From NCBI GenBank assembly GCA_049999725.1, contig JBNGIS010036104.1, forward strand, positions 1-26,690: a stretch of 26,690 bases of DNA, read 5' to 3'. This document shows, in pieces, positions 1 through 11,128 of the stretch; the stretch's first letter is position 1; each line of letters begins with the position of its first letter. Under the pieces are notes generated by a model. That model had not been told where the DNA came from and did not search any database. It saw only the letters and a list, made by a program, of their open reading frames with translations. The position numbers and the translations under genes are program-made. Source of the stretch: Haplomitrium mnioides (Eukaryota > Marchantiophyta > Haplomitriopsida > Calobryales).

Positions 1-995
1 AACAAGAGACATACCGTAACCAAGTACCTAATCTATCAACTACCTTCACAATACGAAAACAAGATACATACCCTTACCAAGTACCCAATCTATCAAATAC
101 CTTCTTAACAACACAATACGAAAACAAGAGACATACCCTAACCAAATACCTAATCTATCAACTACTTCTCAACAACACAATACGAATACAAGAGACATAT
201 CCTTACCAAGTAGCTAATCTATCAACTACCTTCTCAACAATACAATACGAAAACAAGATACATACCCTTACCAAGTACCTAATCTATCAACTACCTTCAC
301 AATACGAAAACAAGATACATACCCTTACCAAGTAACTAATCTATCAACTACCTTCTTAACAACACAATACGAAAACAAGAGACATACCCTAGCCAAATAC
401 CTAATCTATCAACTACCTTCTCAACAATACAATACGAAAACAAGAGATATACCCTAGCCAAATACCTAATCTATCAACTACCTTCTCAACAACATAATAC
501 GAAAACAAGAGACATACCTTAACCAAGTACCTAATCTATCAANNNNNNNNNNNNNNNNNNNNNNNNNNNNNNNNNNNNNNNNNNNNNNNNNNNNNNNNNN
601 NNNNNNNNNNNNNNNNNNNNNNNNNNNNNNNNNNNNNNNNNNACAACACAATACGAATACAAGAGACATATCCTTACCAAGTACCTAATCTATCAACTAC
701 CTTCTCAACAACACAATACGAAAACAAGAGACATACCCTAACCAAATACCTAATCTATGAACTATTTTTTGAACAATACACTACGAAAACAAGAGACATA
801 CCCTAACCAAATACCTAATCTATCAACTACCTTTTCAACAACACACTACGAAAACAAGAGACATACTCTAACCAAATATCTAATCTATCAACTACCTCTT
901 CAACAACATAGTACGAAAACAAGAGACATACCCTAATCAAATACCCAATCTATCAACTACCTCTTAAACAACACAATTCAGAAACAAAATATATA
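1..995. repeat. 65-bp minisatellite array
   Basis: Tandem repeat whose units begin (at the motif aacaag or tacaag) at 1, 58, 123, 187, 252, 309, 374, 439, 504, then after the gap at 658, 723, 788, 853, 918 and a decayed last one near 983. Most units are 65 bp. Units at 1 and 252 are 57 bp because 8 bp (within ttctcaacaacacaa) are missing. Each unit holds the conserved core ctaatctatcaactacctt. Units differ by point changes such as agagac/agatac and ccaag/ccaaa. No coding potential is seen: short open frames on the minus strand only reflect the periodicity. Confidence 0.95.
543..642. other. Assembly gap (100 N)
   Basis: Exactly 100 N inside the minisatellite, the usual placeholder for a gap of unknown length. 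Array phase does not carry cleanly across it, so the true copy number is unknown and probably larger than shown. Confidence 0.98.
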
Positions 996-2363
996 CTTAA
1001 TATCCATGTATATAATCACGGTTGTGAACCACCATAGTAGACCATGAAGATCACACTTCATGTAGTGTGGTGTATACCAACTGTAGTTGGTAGGAGTGGC
1101 ATAGCCTCTAAATCTCAATAGAGGTGGAGATGAAACACCCTCCAGCAGGAGGTAGGAAGAGAATCTACTAAATCTACTAGAGAAGCCATTCTGTGGCTGT
1201 AGGTACGAATGAGGGTACGGGTGCTCGGAGTACGGGAAGAGAGCGCTGTGGTCCGTCTCAGCCTGACTCGCCTACTTCACACATCAGACGCCAGACAGTC
1301 CTCATGCAGGATAAGTTGACCCTATTCAGCGCTCGTTTTCAGCTCGCCAACCAAAGTCGAGTCGTTCATTCTCGAAAATGTCTTTCCAAGCAGCTCTGCT
1401 ACCTCCTCAGAATAAAGTCACCTCGCTGCCCGCGACACTCCACTGCGCCTAGCACTCTCCAGTCTGCCCTGCTCGAAGTGTTTCGCGTCAGCCGTTGCCA
1501 GCCGACGAGACACGAATTGACAGATAGAAAGAATCTCTTGAAAGCTCTTCGGACACTTACTATATTTCGAGTTTCCTTCCCTCCATACTGTGCTTGTCTC
1601 CCTCCATTTGGTTCCCCGTGTCGGTTGTCAGTTAAAGTAAGGCACACCTGCGTTTATCTGGGTATGGAGAAGCGAATTCAAAAATGGGTGACCAATAGAA
1701 ATGGGTAGGAGCAGTATGAAGGGGTGCAACTGTTAGGGCAAGATCAGATTGGCTTCCTGGAATCACGATCCGAACTTCTTCCAACTCTGAAATCACATCG
1801 CCGTGGTTAAGAAATGGGCCAACTCTCCCATCCTGACTCGTTGTCAGAATACCAAAACCAAGAACATACTCGGAGGGTCAAAGATCATTTTTGTTGGAAT
1901 CAAGATTCTGGACGGTGCGCCTCCCTCGCCACCCAAAAGGAAGCGTCTTGTCTTGCAGAGTATGGGTCCGGTTGTCTCCCAGGGCACGGAAACTGTAGAT
2001 CCTTTTGACCAAAAGAAGCTCATCCACTGCTATGTAAATCACGGGTCTCTGGATTGAAACCACAGTGCAGTCGGAAGAACTGCTAAAGGTCTTGACTTCG
2101 TGAGAAGCAACATTACGGACAAATTAACTCATCATTAATATTGCAGTTACTTAAAAGAGATTTGCTTACACCAGAAAGAACGAGTGATCATCTCAGTACG
2201 ATGCAAGTGCCCTTTCAAACGTCTCTCACCCATCAACCAGCAAACTCTTCTTCTGCCGAAAAGACATGAAGATAGATAATTGCTACTAAACAAGTAATAG
2301 CTTCATACACCTCCCCCTGTTTTAAGGGCTATGTTCTCATCAATCAGTTTGCATTCGACACAG
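996..2363. other. No recognisable gene; weak coding-like stretch
   Basis: I recognise no gene here. The base composition rises in GC between about 1200 and 2060, where several frames stay open on both strands. The best is a minus-strand frame of roughly 150 codons from about 2110 down to 1640 interrupted by one TGA near 1893-1895; it contains the peptide DVISELEEVRIVIPGSQSDL, which I cannot assign. An ATG at 1378 opens a Ser/Leu/Ala-rich start resembling a transit peptide but meets a stop within 25 codons. The region could hold 5' exons of the gene that follows, but none could be matched. Confidence 0.4.
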
Positions 2364-4655
2364 GTATTGCAAACCGTACAGTAAGCCGAAATCCACTCCC
2401 AGGAGAGAGGGAATGAACTTCTTCGAGTCAGTGAGTTTCTATCTGAAATATGATTTTGGTTTCTATGAAAAAGAAACGTCAGCTACCACGATTCATAGAA
2501 GGCAGCTGATCCACAACAAGTCAATTTGAAACATCAAGCGTTGGTTTAAAATGATGTGGGAATCTGTTAGCTTGTTAAAATTTCGAAGCTCTCTGTATAG
2601 GAGCTGGTGCAACTTCACATTTTCATGTACCATGTGATATTCACGATTTTGATTGTTTTCACAGGTTTTCTCATTTGTCTTTGGAGATGGTGACCCCAAT
2701 GAGCGGATAGAGGATCGTCGATGGAAAGTGGTGAGAAATATCCCAATTGGAGGTGTCTTGGGAAAGTTAGTTTCCTTTATCTTGCTCATATTATCGTCCT
2801 GTAAGTCCTATTAGTCATGAAGTGGGTCTCTAAGTAATTGCAACTTGGTATCGTATTATTTCTTGTCCCACTCCAGAGCTTCTTGTTCCTGGCAGATAGA
2901 GGATTCAATTGGCAGCAAAGGAGGCGTTGTCACAGCTGAGGAACTGGCACCATTTTTGGATGTTCCACATGTGGCACATGTCAATAATGTATACTCCAAC
3001 ATATTTTTACAAAACAATTCCATTCTCGAGGAACTGCATGAGACTAATGAAACTTACAAGCAGTTAATTTATTTGATATGAATGCCTTATTTGCTTAATT
3101 CAGCTGCAATGAAACCCCTAAATTCATTTTCTAAACTCCATTAGTGAAACATAGACCCTCCTGGAATTCCTGATGATGGAAACGAAACAATCCAAACTTA
3201 CGAGTTAGAACGAGAGGTTTCTGAGAGTACAGGTATTGTCAAATCTCATTTGTTGTTCTTCTCTAACAAGGGCTTCTATTATAGAAAGCTTGCCTCCTAC
3301 GAGATGCTGTACTCACTTCTAACTGGAGAAAGGTTACTTCTCAGCAACTGAATTCATGTGCTGAGTTTGTGGGGAACCGGGACTCAAACTGGTATTATTG
3401 GTGGGGGTGCAAGCAGAATGATGAATCATTTGTGTTACCTGTACTACTCCGGTTCGATGGGTATCCAGAGGTTGACAAGCTGGTCAGTAACAGCAGTCCT
3501 TTGCCTTTCAATTGCTCATGATATATTTTAATAATTATTTCCTCTGTAGAAATGAACGATGGGGGATGTCATAGACATGCGAGGACTAGTTTATAAGATG
3601 TGTACTTTCGGTGGCATTCCAGGGGAATATTTTGTATAGATTTCCTTCTCTGCAACGAAAGAAAACCGACTGCTTTGAACCCACAAAACAAGTCACAGAA
3701 GAGTTAATTTATTTAGAAGAGAATCGATGGAATTTCAGGTACATTTTGTTGGTGCTTATGGCTCACTTAGTTTCTGCAAATATGATCCTGTAGAAACACA
3801 CTGTGGATAGAAAATAAACATTTTGTGGGTTTACTAACTCGGACAAGAACCACACAGTAAGACAAGTGCCCTGGAGCAAGCGTTTGTTGTTGGATTGGGA
3901 GGTATCAACTTTTTGGGAGTCATTATTTTGAGTACCATGTTAAGGTGTGCTTCTCAATCCTCGCCTTGCCATAGGAAGCAGCAAGCAATTTGTGTGGGAG
4001 TTTTTGCCGCTAAACTTTACATAAACATTTAATTCTGCAGGGATGTTAATGTAGTTGGGCAACCGAGGGGAACTGTGCTGGTTCCATTAGCATTCAGACT
4101 AATGCCATGGCTACAGGTACTTGATGCAACAACCTGATTTCATGAGTTGAAGGTTTAGACACAGATAAATTTATTTGCACTAAGAAGCGATCGGAAAAAA
4201 CCTACCTTGTCTTGCTAATTGTGAAGCGTAGGCCTACACGGCATCGTTTTTTGCAATTCCAGCCTTTCGGTGGCTTCTGCTTCAGTGGAAGAATTCAGGC
4301 ATAGATGAAAGGAATCGGGCAAGGCTTGGGTGGGCCGTCGCACTACAACAGGGTGGAACAGCACTGCGTGAGAAGGTTTTGTTACATCGGTTATTCAATT
4401 CTTTTGCTTATTTGAACCTTGCAAATCGTATGCACCTGACTATCGCAGAACGTAAGATTCGAGTTTTATAAGTACGCAAACTTGTTCTAAGACAATTTTT
4501 TATGCAACCAGCTAAATAGTGCCCGAGCAATGGCCCAGCACACATTTTTGGGATGCAAGCGCGACATGTCCTGTACAGCCGAAGTCTTCCCAGATCGAAG
4601 CTTGGAAGCAACAGACTGGGAAAAAACGGTTGAAGGATGCGAAAGCAAGCGATGA
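2364..4655 (+). CDS. At5g03900-like plastid membrane protein, 3' exons 1-9 of a 5'-incomplete gene
   Basis: Nine exons: 2364-2430, 2665-2730, 2896-2988, 3417-3482, 3623-3738, 3858-3944, 4041-4116, 4232-4375, 4512-4655 (TGA at 4653). All introns are GT..AG and every phase closes, giving about 285 residues without a stop or frameshift. Landmarks in order: MNFFES then VFSFVFGDGDPN, RRWKV, GGVVTAEELAPFLDVP, DESFVLPVLLRFDGYPEVD, GNILYRFPSLQRK, a hydrophobic helix ending GLGGINFLGVIILSTML, a second hydrophobic stretch around ASFFAIPAFRWLLLQW, then ERNRARLGW and SARAMAQ near the C terminus. By memory this is the conserved plant/cyanobacterial family of Arabidopsis At5g03900 (annotated as iron-sulphur cluster biosynthesis-like, chloroplastic; biochemical role not settled). 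The transit peptide and N-terminal part are not in view. The exon at 3417 has a weak pyrimidine tract, and the donor after 4375 (gttttg) is poor, so those two junctions are the least certain. Confidence 0.8.
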
Positions 4656-5735
4656 TTTAAAATCTACTTGAAAGTGTAGTACAAGCTCATGAGCCAAATT
4701 TGACTAGAGAATAGCAATCTTGTCTGTTTTTTGTTCTTACAGCATTCCAGTGAAAGCAAGGTCGGCTGGGGTGTGCAAGATTGAAGTGGGCCGAAGTTTT
4801 AGTATTACACATTTGTGTACCTATCTGAATGTTGAGATAATTTATTTGAGTTGAACTTGAAACAAAACATTCTTGAGCACACTTGGCTGATGCAGTTACC
4901 CCTCCCCCCACTTGGAATAGGGCACAGTACATTTGTGGCCAAAGTAAGAAATAGCTGAAAAGGTGAGTGTTCTTCGTAGTTGAGTGGATTGCAGTAGAGG
5001 GAAGGCTCAAGTTTGAGTACCACAGGATAAGTTCTACGAGTATCACTTGTTGCCAACTTCAGACACTGGTCCAAGTGAATTGCTGGGCCTAGTAATTCCC
5101 TGTTCATGACAAGACTGAGGGTAGCTGTTCTCAATCATGTTTTCTTTCTGAACTACTCTATCTACAAACACAAAGCAAGGGTGTGTGTGATGGTCATAGC
5201 TATTTGTCTAGCTGGATCACGATGTACAGAACCTACTCGAATTTTATCTGGATTTGATGAATCATTCAATAATCAAGGAATTTATTGTTGGGTAGTGTGG
5301 GCTGAATCAGCTATGTCGGAATATTATCCATGAGGTAATATTGACTCATCCACATTAAAGCAAACAAAAAACACGTTACTAGAATTACAAACTAAACCCT
5401 TATTTTGTAAACCCTTATCTCGAAGTGGACAACCTCAAAATCCATAACATCTTACTTACTCAAATTTTGGAAATGCAAGTGTTTCCAAATCTTGGTCAAA
5501 CTTGTGTCAAATATAGAATACAAAATACCATAGGCCACACATGAATCAGCTTGCAGACAAGCCCATAATATGCGTGAATGCTCCGCAAAATATGATCACT
5601 AGAGGCGCATGTGTGGGTCTACAACACATTGTAAACAACACATGATAGAGAATAGTTGTTACTTACAATAATTCTAGGTTCTAGTTTAGGGTTTAGATGC
5701 TACTTGTTGAAGTGAACAAAAGCTCAAATTGGATC
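4656..5735. other. 3' flank, nothing recognised
   Basis: This holds the 3' untranslated region of the preceding gene and intergenic sequence up to the LTR of element A. No convincing polyadenylation signal, tRNA or open frame with recognisable content was seen. The overlapping open frames on the minus strand at 4690-5130 show no known motif. Confidence 0.6.
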
Positions 5736-6112
5736 TGTAATAGTACAAACATGATGTTGTGCTATTTATAAGAAAATAGAGATGAGTGAAGGAAGTTGTA
5801 GAGGGTCACTTTTAGGGTTGAGATAAGATTACTTGCCTTCGAAGTTACTTTTAGAGTTTTAGGGTTGAAATTGGAAGTGACTTGTAAGTGAAGAAAGAAG
5901 GATGACACATTCTTCTCTTGTATAAATTGAAGGGTTTCATAGCCCCACTACTCATTTTGGAGTTCTTTTCAATTCGGTTTGGCTCTTTGGTTGCTTGGCT
6001 TTGGCTAATACTCTTGGCTTTTGTTTGCTTATTGGCCTTGAGTTGTGTAACTCTATTAGAGTTATCTTGAAGTTGTTACTCACTTGGAAGTTGGTCTTTG
6101 AGTTCTTTTACA
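5736..6112 (+). repeat. Element A 5' LTR
   Basis: Begins TGTAATAGTACAAACATG and ends in TTTTACA, immediately before the primer binding site. It aligns with the 3' LTR at 10466, with the LTR of B at 13760, with partial LTR D at 11129 and, inverted, with the LTR of C. It carries one copy of the 38-bp internal unit that is repeated in the other copies. Confidence 0.92.
5921..5928 (+). promoter_or_regulatory. LTR TATA box (A)
   Basis: TATAAATT in the conserved context ttctcttgTATAAA, followed by the GAAGGG..TCATAGCCCC block shared by all LTR copies. Its place in the LTR fits a core promoter with transcription starting roughly 30 bp downstream. Confidence 0.55.
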
Positions 6113-6113
6113 T

Positions 6114-6126
6114 TGGTGTCAAAGCC
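6114..6126 (+). other. Primer binding site of A (mutated)
   Basis: tggtgtcaaagcc directly after the LTR. It differs at two positions from tggtatcagagcc, the complement of the 3' end of plant initiator tRNA-Met and the form kept intact in element B. Confidence 0.75.
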
Positions 6127-6144
6127 ACGGTTCTTTTTGGTAGA

Positions 6145-7035
6145 ATGGAGAATGAAGAAGTGATGATTCAAATGATGCAACAGCAAATTCAACATCTTTC
6201 TCGTCTTTTAGAAGTTCAAATGCAAATGGGAAAAAAGACATATTTTCAAGAAGAACAAAACCATGTGTGGTTTCCCAAACCAAAAGCATATGATAGGAAG
6301 ACGGTTTTGGCACATCTAAGAATTTCTTGTTCGATTACAAACAACATTTTGATGCTACAAACATCATATAGGATGGTCAAAGAATTCTATTTGCTGCAAG
6401 TTAATTGGAATAAGTGGCAAAAACTTGGTGGAGATATCAAATTGAACAAGCTCAATGTGGATTTGTTAATCCAATTGCTTCTTTGCAAGAGTCTAAAGAA
6501 GCGGTGAATTTAAGATTTAGGGTTATGAACGCTCCAAAAGTAGTTAGAGATCGATTGGCATAATTGAAGCAACTTGGTATGGTGAGAAGCTATGCCATAC
6601 AATTTCATAATAATTATGCAAATTCCTAATATGGATGAAGGAGAAGCTTTAAATCGATTCGTTCAAGGATTGAAGCCTCGCACTAGAACGTAAGTGACAA
6701 TGAGAGATCTCTCTCAACTAGAAAAAGCAATGCGTATTGCTGAACGATGAGACTCACTCTTATTAACTACCAAAGCGAGGGCACGTCCACAACAAGCTTT
6801 ACCAAATGTTCGTGAGGCACCAAATGAGGTTGTACCTATGGAGATTGATGCAGCGCAAAGAGTGGCACTCATCGATGTAGAATGTCAGTGCCTATACCAA
6901 AGTGGAGGATGTTTTTATTGTCGACAACTTGGTCATATGATTGCAAGTTGCCCACATCGTCAAGGTCTACTACGCTCTCTTGTTCAAGCAGCAATTGTTG
7001 AAGAAGAAAATCAGGGAAACGACAAAGCTCAGTAA
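6145..7035 (+). pseudogene. Element A gag
   Basis: Starts at the ATG 33 bp after the LTR (MENEEV...), aligned with the gag start of B. The capsid region begins MMQQQIQHLSRLLEVQMQMG and goes out of frame after the peptide AYDRKTVL, where 1-2 bases are missing relative to B. After several stops the 3' part resumes near 6838 with MEIDAAQRVAL and a nucleocapsid zinc knuckle CFYCRQLGHMIASC (CX2CX4HX4C, 6910-6951), which is intact here although it is damaged in B. The gag protein would coat the retroelement RNA in virus-like particles. Confidence 0.85.
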
Positions 7036-7118
7036 AAACAATCGAGTGGCTTACTGAGAGCTTGATTAGTTCCAATTGAAATAAAAGCTCAACAAGAACT
7101 TGAAGCACCTTATTTCAT

Positions 7119-7490
7119 CTAAACAATATAGTTGATGAGCATTCGTGTAGAATGTTTGTAGACTATAGAAGTTTTGAAAGTTTCATGGCATTACGTTTTG
7201 CAAAGAAAATCAAAGCTAAAAACATGAAGTGTTCCACTCACACAAGCTATTTCTTCTAGAGATTGGCAAAGAGTATGAGAAATCTATGGATTTTATTATT
7301 GCACCTATACAATATGACATTATTTTGGGCTATTATTGGCTTGACGATCGATCCGCTTAAGTTGATTAGGAAAATTCAAGTTATTTTACAAGGAAAAAAT
7401 TTTCTTTTTGAGCATCTCGCACCGTTGGTGAAAAGGCCCAAATCAATTCAACATAGTGCTTTGGAGAAAGAGTTGCTTGTCTTTGATGTA
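7119..7490 (+). pseudogene. Element A protease
   Basis: Recognised by alignment with B and by the closing motif DIILGYYWLD, the usual ILG-x-x-WL end of a gypsy aspartic protease. The active-site position, expected as D-[ST]-G or DCGSS, reads VDYRS here, so the catalytic glycine is lost. Frames change around 7230-7260. It would have cleaved the Gag-Pol polyprotein. Confidence 0.65.
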
Positions 7491-7549
7491 TAGATCAAGC
7501 CTATCGTGAACTTGAATAAGGAGGGAGGGAAATTTGTACCGACCTCAAT

Positions 7550-8460
7550 GATTAATGATATTTTGAAGGAGTTTTCAGATCTGTTTCTAGATGATTTGTT
7601 AAAAGGGTTACCAGATCATCGTGGTATGCCCTTTTCGATTGAGTTGATACTAACAAGTACTCATTATAATTAACGTACATATCAGTTATCGTCACAAGAG
7701 TTGGAAGAGCTTTGCAAGACCTTGACAGATCTTCTTGACAAGGATTTTATTCAGCATAGTACTTCGCATTGGGGAGCACCGATATTCTTTGCACCAAAAA
7801 AGATGGTGGATTTTGTCTTTGTATAGATTATTGTGGTTTGAACAATCAAACAATAATGAATGTTTTTCCTTTACCATGTATTGATGATTTATTGGATCAA
7901 TTGAGTGGTGCACAATTCTTTTCCAAGTTGGATCTTCGAAGTGGCTATTGGAAAATTCCTATCAAGCCAAGTGATGTGTCAAAGACATCTTTTTGCATGA
8001 GGTATGGGTATTTTGAGTGGAAGGTCTTTACATTTGGTCTCACTAATGCTCCGGCCATATTTACGGATCAAATGCATAGAATTTTTGATAGGTTATTGGA
8101 TAAGTCAGTTTCGGTATTCTTGGATGATATTATTATTTTTAGTAAAACTAAAGTTGAGCATCACTATCATTTGAAAAGAAATATTGCAAAGGTTGTGCAA
8201 TTGAAAGTTTTATTGCAAGAGGTCCAAGTGTGAATTTTAGAAACAAGAGGTTACTTACCTATGGCACAAAGTGTCTACGGATGGTATTAAAATGGAAGAA
8301 GAAGAAATTAAGGCTATCATAGAGTGGCCCAACACTAAAGGAAGCAAAGGACATTAGAGCCTTCAATGGATTGGCAAGCCTCTATCGACGATTCATCCAA
8401 CATTATGTGTATATTGCTGCCTCACATACATATATATTAGGCAAGGAGGTCAAGTTTCAA
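7550..8460 (+). pseudogene. Element A reverse transcriptase
   Basis: Best-preserved part of A. The longest clean stretch is 7769-8233, with KKDGGFCLCIDYCGLN, the fingers/palm segment FSKLDLRSGYWKIPI, FTFGLTNAPAIF and the catalytic box FLDD at 8117-8128 (the plant gypsy form of YxDD), followed by IIIFSKT. The frame is lost about 45 bases later, at LKRNIAK, where B still reads LKEVLQRL. The connection domain (ending in IRAFNGLASLY) continues in other frames to about 8460. An upstream TAA near 7671 interrupts the N-terminal part. Confidence 0.9.
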
Positions 8461-8499
8461 TAGACCGCCAAAGAGCAAGCGGTATTTCAACAACTCAAG

Positions 8500-9027
8500 A
8501 ATGTAGTCTCTTCTTGTCATATTCTACAACCATATAATCCAAAGGCACATTGTATAGCTGATTTTGATGCTTCTAATTTTGCTATTGGAGCAATTTTGGC
8601 AATTTTGCAGCAAGAGTTTGAGGATGGACTTCATCCAATTGCCATCATATCATATCGATTAAATGTGGTAAAGAGAAATTATTCCGCAAGGGATCGAGAG
8701 CAATTGAGAATGGTTTATACTACCAAAGTGTGGAGACACTATCTTTTGAGAAGACATGTGCTTATACGCACATATCACAAGCCATCGTTACAAGCAATCC
8801 ATTTGGAGAATATGACAAATCTCTATCACCAATAGAAAGATCAATTGCAACTCTTTGACATCAAGCTAGAGTACAAGCTTGGAAGATTCCACACCATTCT
8901 TGATGCATTGTCGCAAAGGCCGAATCATCAAGTGAATACAATGGAGGTGGCTAAAATTAGTATACTACATTTGGATGAGACAACTAGTGGGAGTTATTAC
9001 CATAAACTACAAGAAGGTGCTTTTTAA
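8500..9027 (+). pseudogene. Element A RNase H and tether
   Basis: Contains FDASNFAIGAIL (catalytic Asp at 8566-8568), then DGLHPIAIISYRL, NYSARDRE (where NYxxHDxE is expected) and FDIKLEYKLGRFHTILDALS, the usual end of the gypsy RNase H before the integrase. A stop near 8833 (CAA or TGG changed to TAG) breaks the frame. The domain would degrade the RNA strand of the replication hybrid. Element C has lost exactly this segment. Confidence 0.85.
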
Positions 9028-9089
9028 GTCTTATTAGGGTACGATTGGCTATCAAAGATAGTGAGTATCATTCTTTTTCCATTTGAGAT

Positions 9090-9997
9090 GGTGTTCTTTA
9101 TCAATGTCACCAAATATATATTTCACAAGATGATACGCTTCAAATGGCTTGTTTACAAGAAGCGCATGACATTCCCATCTCAGAGCATCTTGGAGTAGAT
9201 AAAACTACATTGTTGCTTCAATACACTTGGTGGTGGCCCAACTTGGCTTGAGATGTTTGTGGTTTTGTTCGTTCGTGTGAAAGTTTTCAATGATACAAAG
9301 CTTCTAATAAAAAACTAGCGGGACTTCTTCAACCACAACCAATTCCTATAGCTCATTGGAAACATGTAAGTTTGAATCTTGTCACTTCACTTCCAACTAC
9401 GCCTCATGGTTTTACTGCCATTGTATTGTTTGTAGACAAGCTTAGCAAGCATATTCATTTGGAATCGACAGTGGATACAGTAGATGCTCCACAATTGGCA
9501 AAATTTTACTTTGATACTATCTTCCATCATCATGGAATGCATAAGGTGTTAATATCAATAGGGATCCGCGTTTCACTAGAAAGTTTTGGCAAAAGTTGTT
9601 CAAAATTTTAGGAACCAAACTTTATGTGTCTAATATTTATCATCCTCAAACAGATAGGCAAATAGAGTGCGCTAATTGCTCTATAGAGGATATGTTTTGC
9701 GGGTTTATCAATGTTTATCACATCAATTAGGATAGTTTCTTAGCATCTATGGAGTTTGCCTACAACAACTTCAAACAAGCAAATACTAGGTTTTCTCCTT
9801 TCTTTCTTAATTTAGGTCAACATTCTCTTGTTCCCAGTGGTTTGCTTTCTCTTTCTTATTCTAATATTCCAAGTATTTCTACCTTTTTATCTCGTTTATC
9901 TTCTTCTTTGCAAAATGCTTGCAACCATCTTAGTGTTTCTCAAAATCGGCAAAAAAATATACCGATAATCGTCGTCGTGATTCCTCTTATGTTTTAG
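9090..9997 (+). pseudogene. Element A integrase
   Basis: The zinc-binding part (HDIPISEH then RSCESF) has lost its last Cys. In the catalytic core the first Asp reads Asn (LNLVTSLP, codon 9375-9377). A one-base loss near 9560 breaks the frame at the second Asp site (RDPRF in a shifted frame), and the Glu is kept in QTDRQIECAN. TGA replaces an Arg codon just after the zinc finger. The protein would insert the cDNA copy, but this copy is inactive. Confidence 0.85.
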
Positions 9998-10032
9998 ATG
10001 ACCAAGTTATATTATCTACTCACAATCTCTTA

Positions 10033-10452
10033 TTGTCTTTAGATACCCAAGTCTATAAATTATCTCTTGCTTGGATTGGTACTTTCTTTATTTCTCAAGT
10101 TATTTCTCCCATTGCTTATAAATTTGATCTTCCTCTTTGTATACAGATTCATCATGTGTTCCATGTCTCTAAATTTAAGTCTTTTGTTTCTAATCCATCT
10201 TTTTTTCTAAATCGTGTTCAACTTCCTCCTTCGGCTATTGTTCTTGATGATCATGAAGAATTTGAAGTGGACCGCATTCTGGTGAAAAGAGTTATCAAGC
10301 GAGAGCGACATCCACAAGTTCAATACAAGGTTTACTCAAAAGACTATCCACTTCATAATGCTACTTGGGAACCTTATTCAAATCTTGAGAATGTTGAAGA
10401 GGCTATTCAAATATTTGAAAGTTGCAATAATGACAAGGACATCATCGATTAG
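10033..10452 (+). pseudogene. Element A integrase C terminus with chromodomain
   Basis: Open for 139 codons. It begins MSLDTQVYKLSLAWIGTFF (the GPF/Y-type module, here IGTF), passes the conserved HHVFHVSKFK, and ends in a chromodomain: EFEVDRILVKRVIKRERH, QYKVYSKDYPLHNATWEPYS, NLENVEEAIQIFE. The aromatic positions (Y of QYKVY, W of ATWEP) are present. Chromodomains of this kind are thought to guide integration to heterochromatin. The frame stops 13 bp before the 3' LTR. Confidence 0.9.
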
Positions 10453-10465
10453 AAGGCAAAGATTT

Positions 10466-10880
10466 TGTACTAATACAGGTCTGATGTTGTGCTATTTATT
10501 AGATAATAGAGAGGAGTAAAGGAAGTGGTAGAGGAATCACTTTTAGGATTGAGATAAGATTACTTACCTTCAAAGTTACTTTTAGAGTTTTAGGATTGAA
10601 ATTAGTAGTGACTTCTAAGTGATCAATTTAGCGTTGAAACTAGAAGTGACTTGTTAGTGAGGAAAGAGAGATGACACCTTCTTCTCTTGTATAAACTGAA
10701 GGGCTTTATAGCCCCACTCCTCATTCTGGAGTTCCTCTCAATTCGATTTGGCTCTTTGGTTGCTTGGCTTTGGCTAGCACTCTTGGCTTTTGTTTGCTTA
10801 TTGGTCTTGATCTGTGTAACTCATTAGAGTTATCTTGAAGTTGTTCCTAATTTGGAAGTTTGTCTTTGAGTTATTTTACA
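10466..10880 (+). repeat. Element A 3' LTR
   Basis: Begins TGTACTAATACAGG, aligned base for base with the 5' LTR start, and ends TTATTTTACA. It is 415 bp against 377 because it has a second copy of the gtgacttctaagtg..gttgaaa unit. A weak purine tract (agaaggcaaagat) precedes it. Confidence 0.9.
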
Positions 10881-11128
10881 TGACCTCTATTGTTTTGAGG
10901 GTTGTTTTATTAAACAAACATGTATTAAACTATGATTAGTATAAGTAATACTATCTCTTAGTATTAGCATTAGACTTAATTAGCATAATCTATAACTAGA
11001 GCTAGCCACTAGCTAGATAATAATAGGGATAGCTATCTTTCATATGGTTAGACAGTTATCATTATTGTGATGATCATATATATAAGAATATGGAGAGAAT
11101 GTATAGAATAGTTGATGAGCATATACTT
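10881..11128. other. AT-rich spacer, nothing recognised
   Basis: Sequence between the LTRs of A and D with no open frame. It contains a local inverted motif (ctagagctagccactagctag) and (ta)-rich runs. It may be a remnant of an unrelated element, but nothing identifies it. Confidence 0.5.

Larger units (their letters stand above)
5736..10880 (+). mobile_element. Element A: decayed Ty3/gypsy chromovirus
   Basis: A 5.1-kb LTR retrotransposon with both LTRs (5736-6112 and 10466-10880), a degraded initiator-Met primer binding site, and the order gag, protease, reverse transcriptase, RNase H, integrase, chromodomain. This order (integrase after RNase H) is Ty3/gypsy, and the chromodomain places it with the chromoviruses. 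Every coding segment carries stops or frameshifts, so it is not autonomous. By eye the LTRs differ at about 45 positions over the shared 377 bp, plus a 38-bp length difference, so the insertion is old. The 5 bp flanking each end (ggatc, tgacc) do not match, so no target duplication is visible. Confidence 0.92.

Noticed and set aside
1-995. CRISPR-like array
   Set aside because: Units are head-to-tail with no unique spacers, and the context is a plant nuclear genome.
1378-1455. ATG start with a transit-peptide-like sequence as first exon of the At5g03900-like gene
   Set aside because: It stops after about 24 codons, and no good donor or matching next exon could be linked to 2364.
1193-1708. 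171-codon open frame on the + strand
   Set aside because: Basic, Ser/Arg/Cys-rich composition without any recognised motif, in a GC-rich stretch where other frames are also open.
2493-2789. 98-codon minus-strand frame
   Set aside because: It overlaps the well-supported exon 2665-2730 in antisense and has no recognisable motif.
3147-3350. Open stretch with IDPPGIPDDGNETIQTYE inside the third intron
   Set aside because: It looks coding, but its start and end phases do not fit exons 2896-2988 and 3417-3482, and the family does not need an insertion there.
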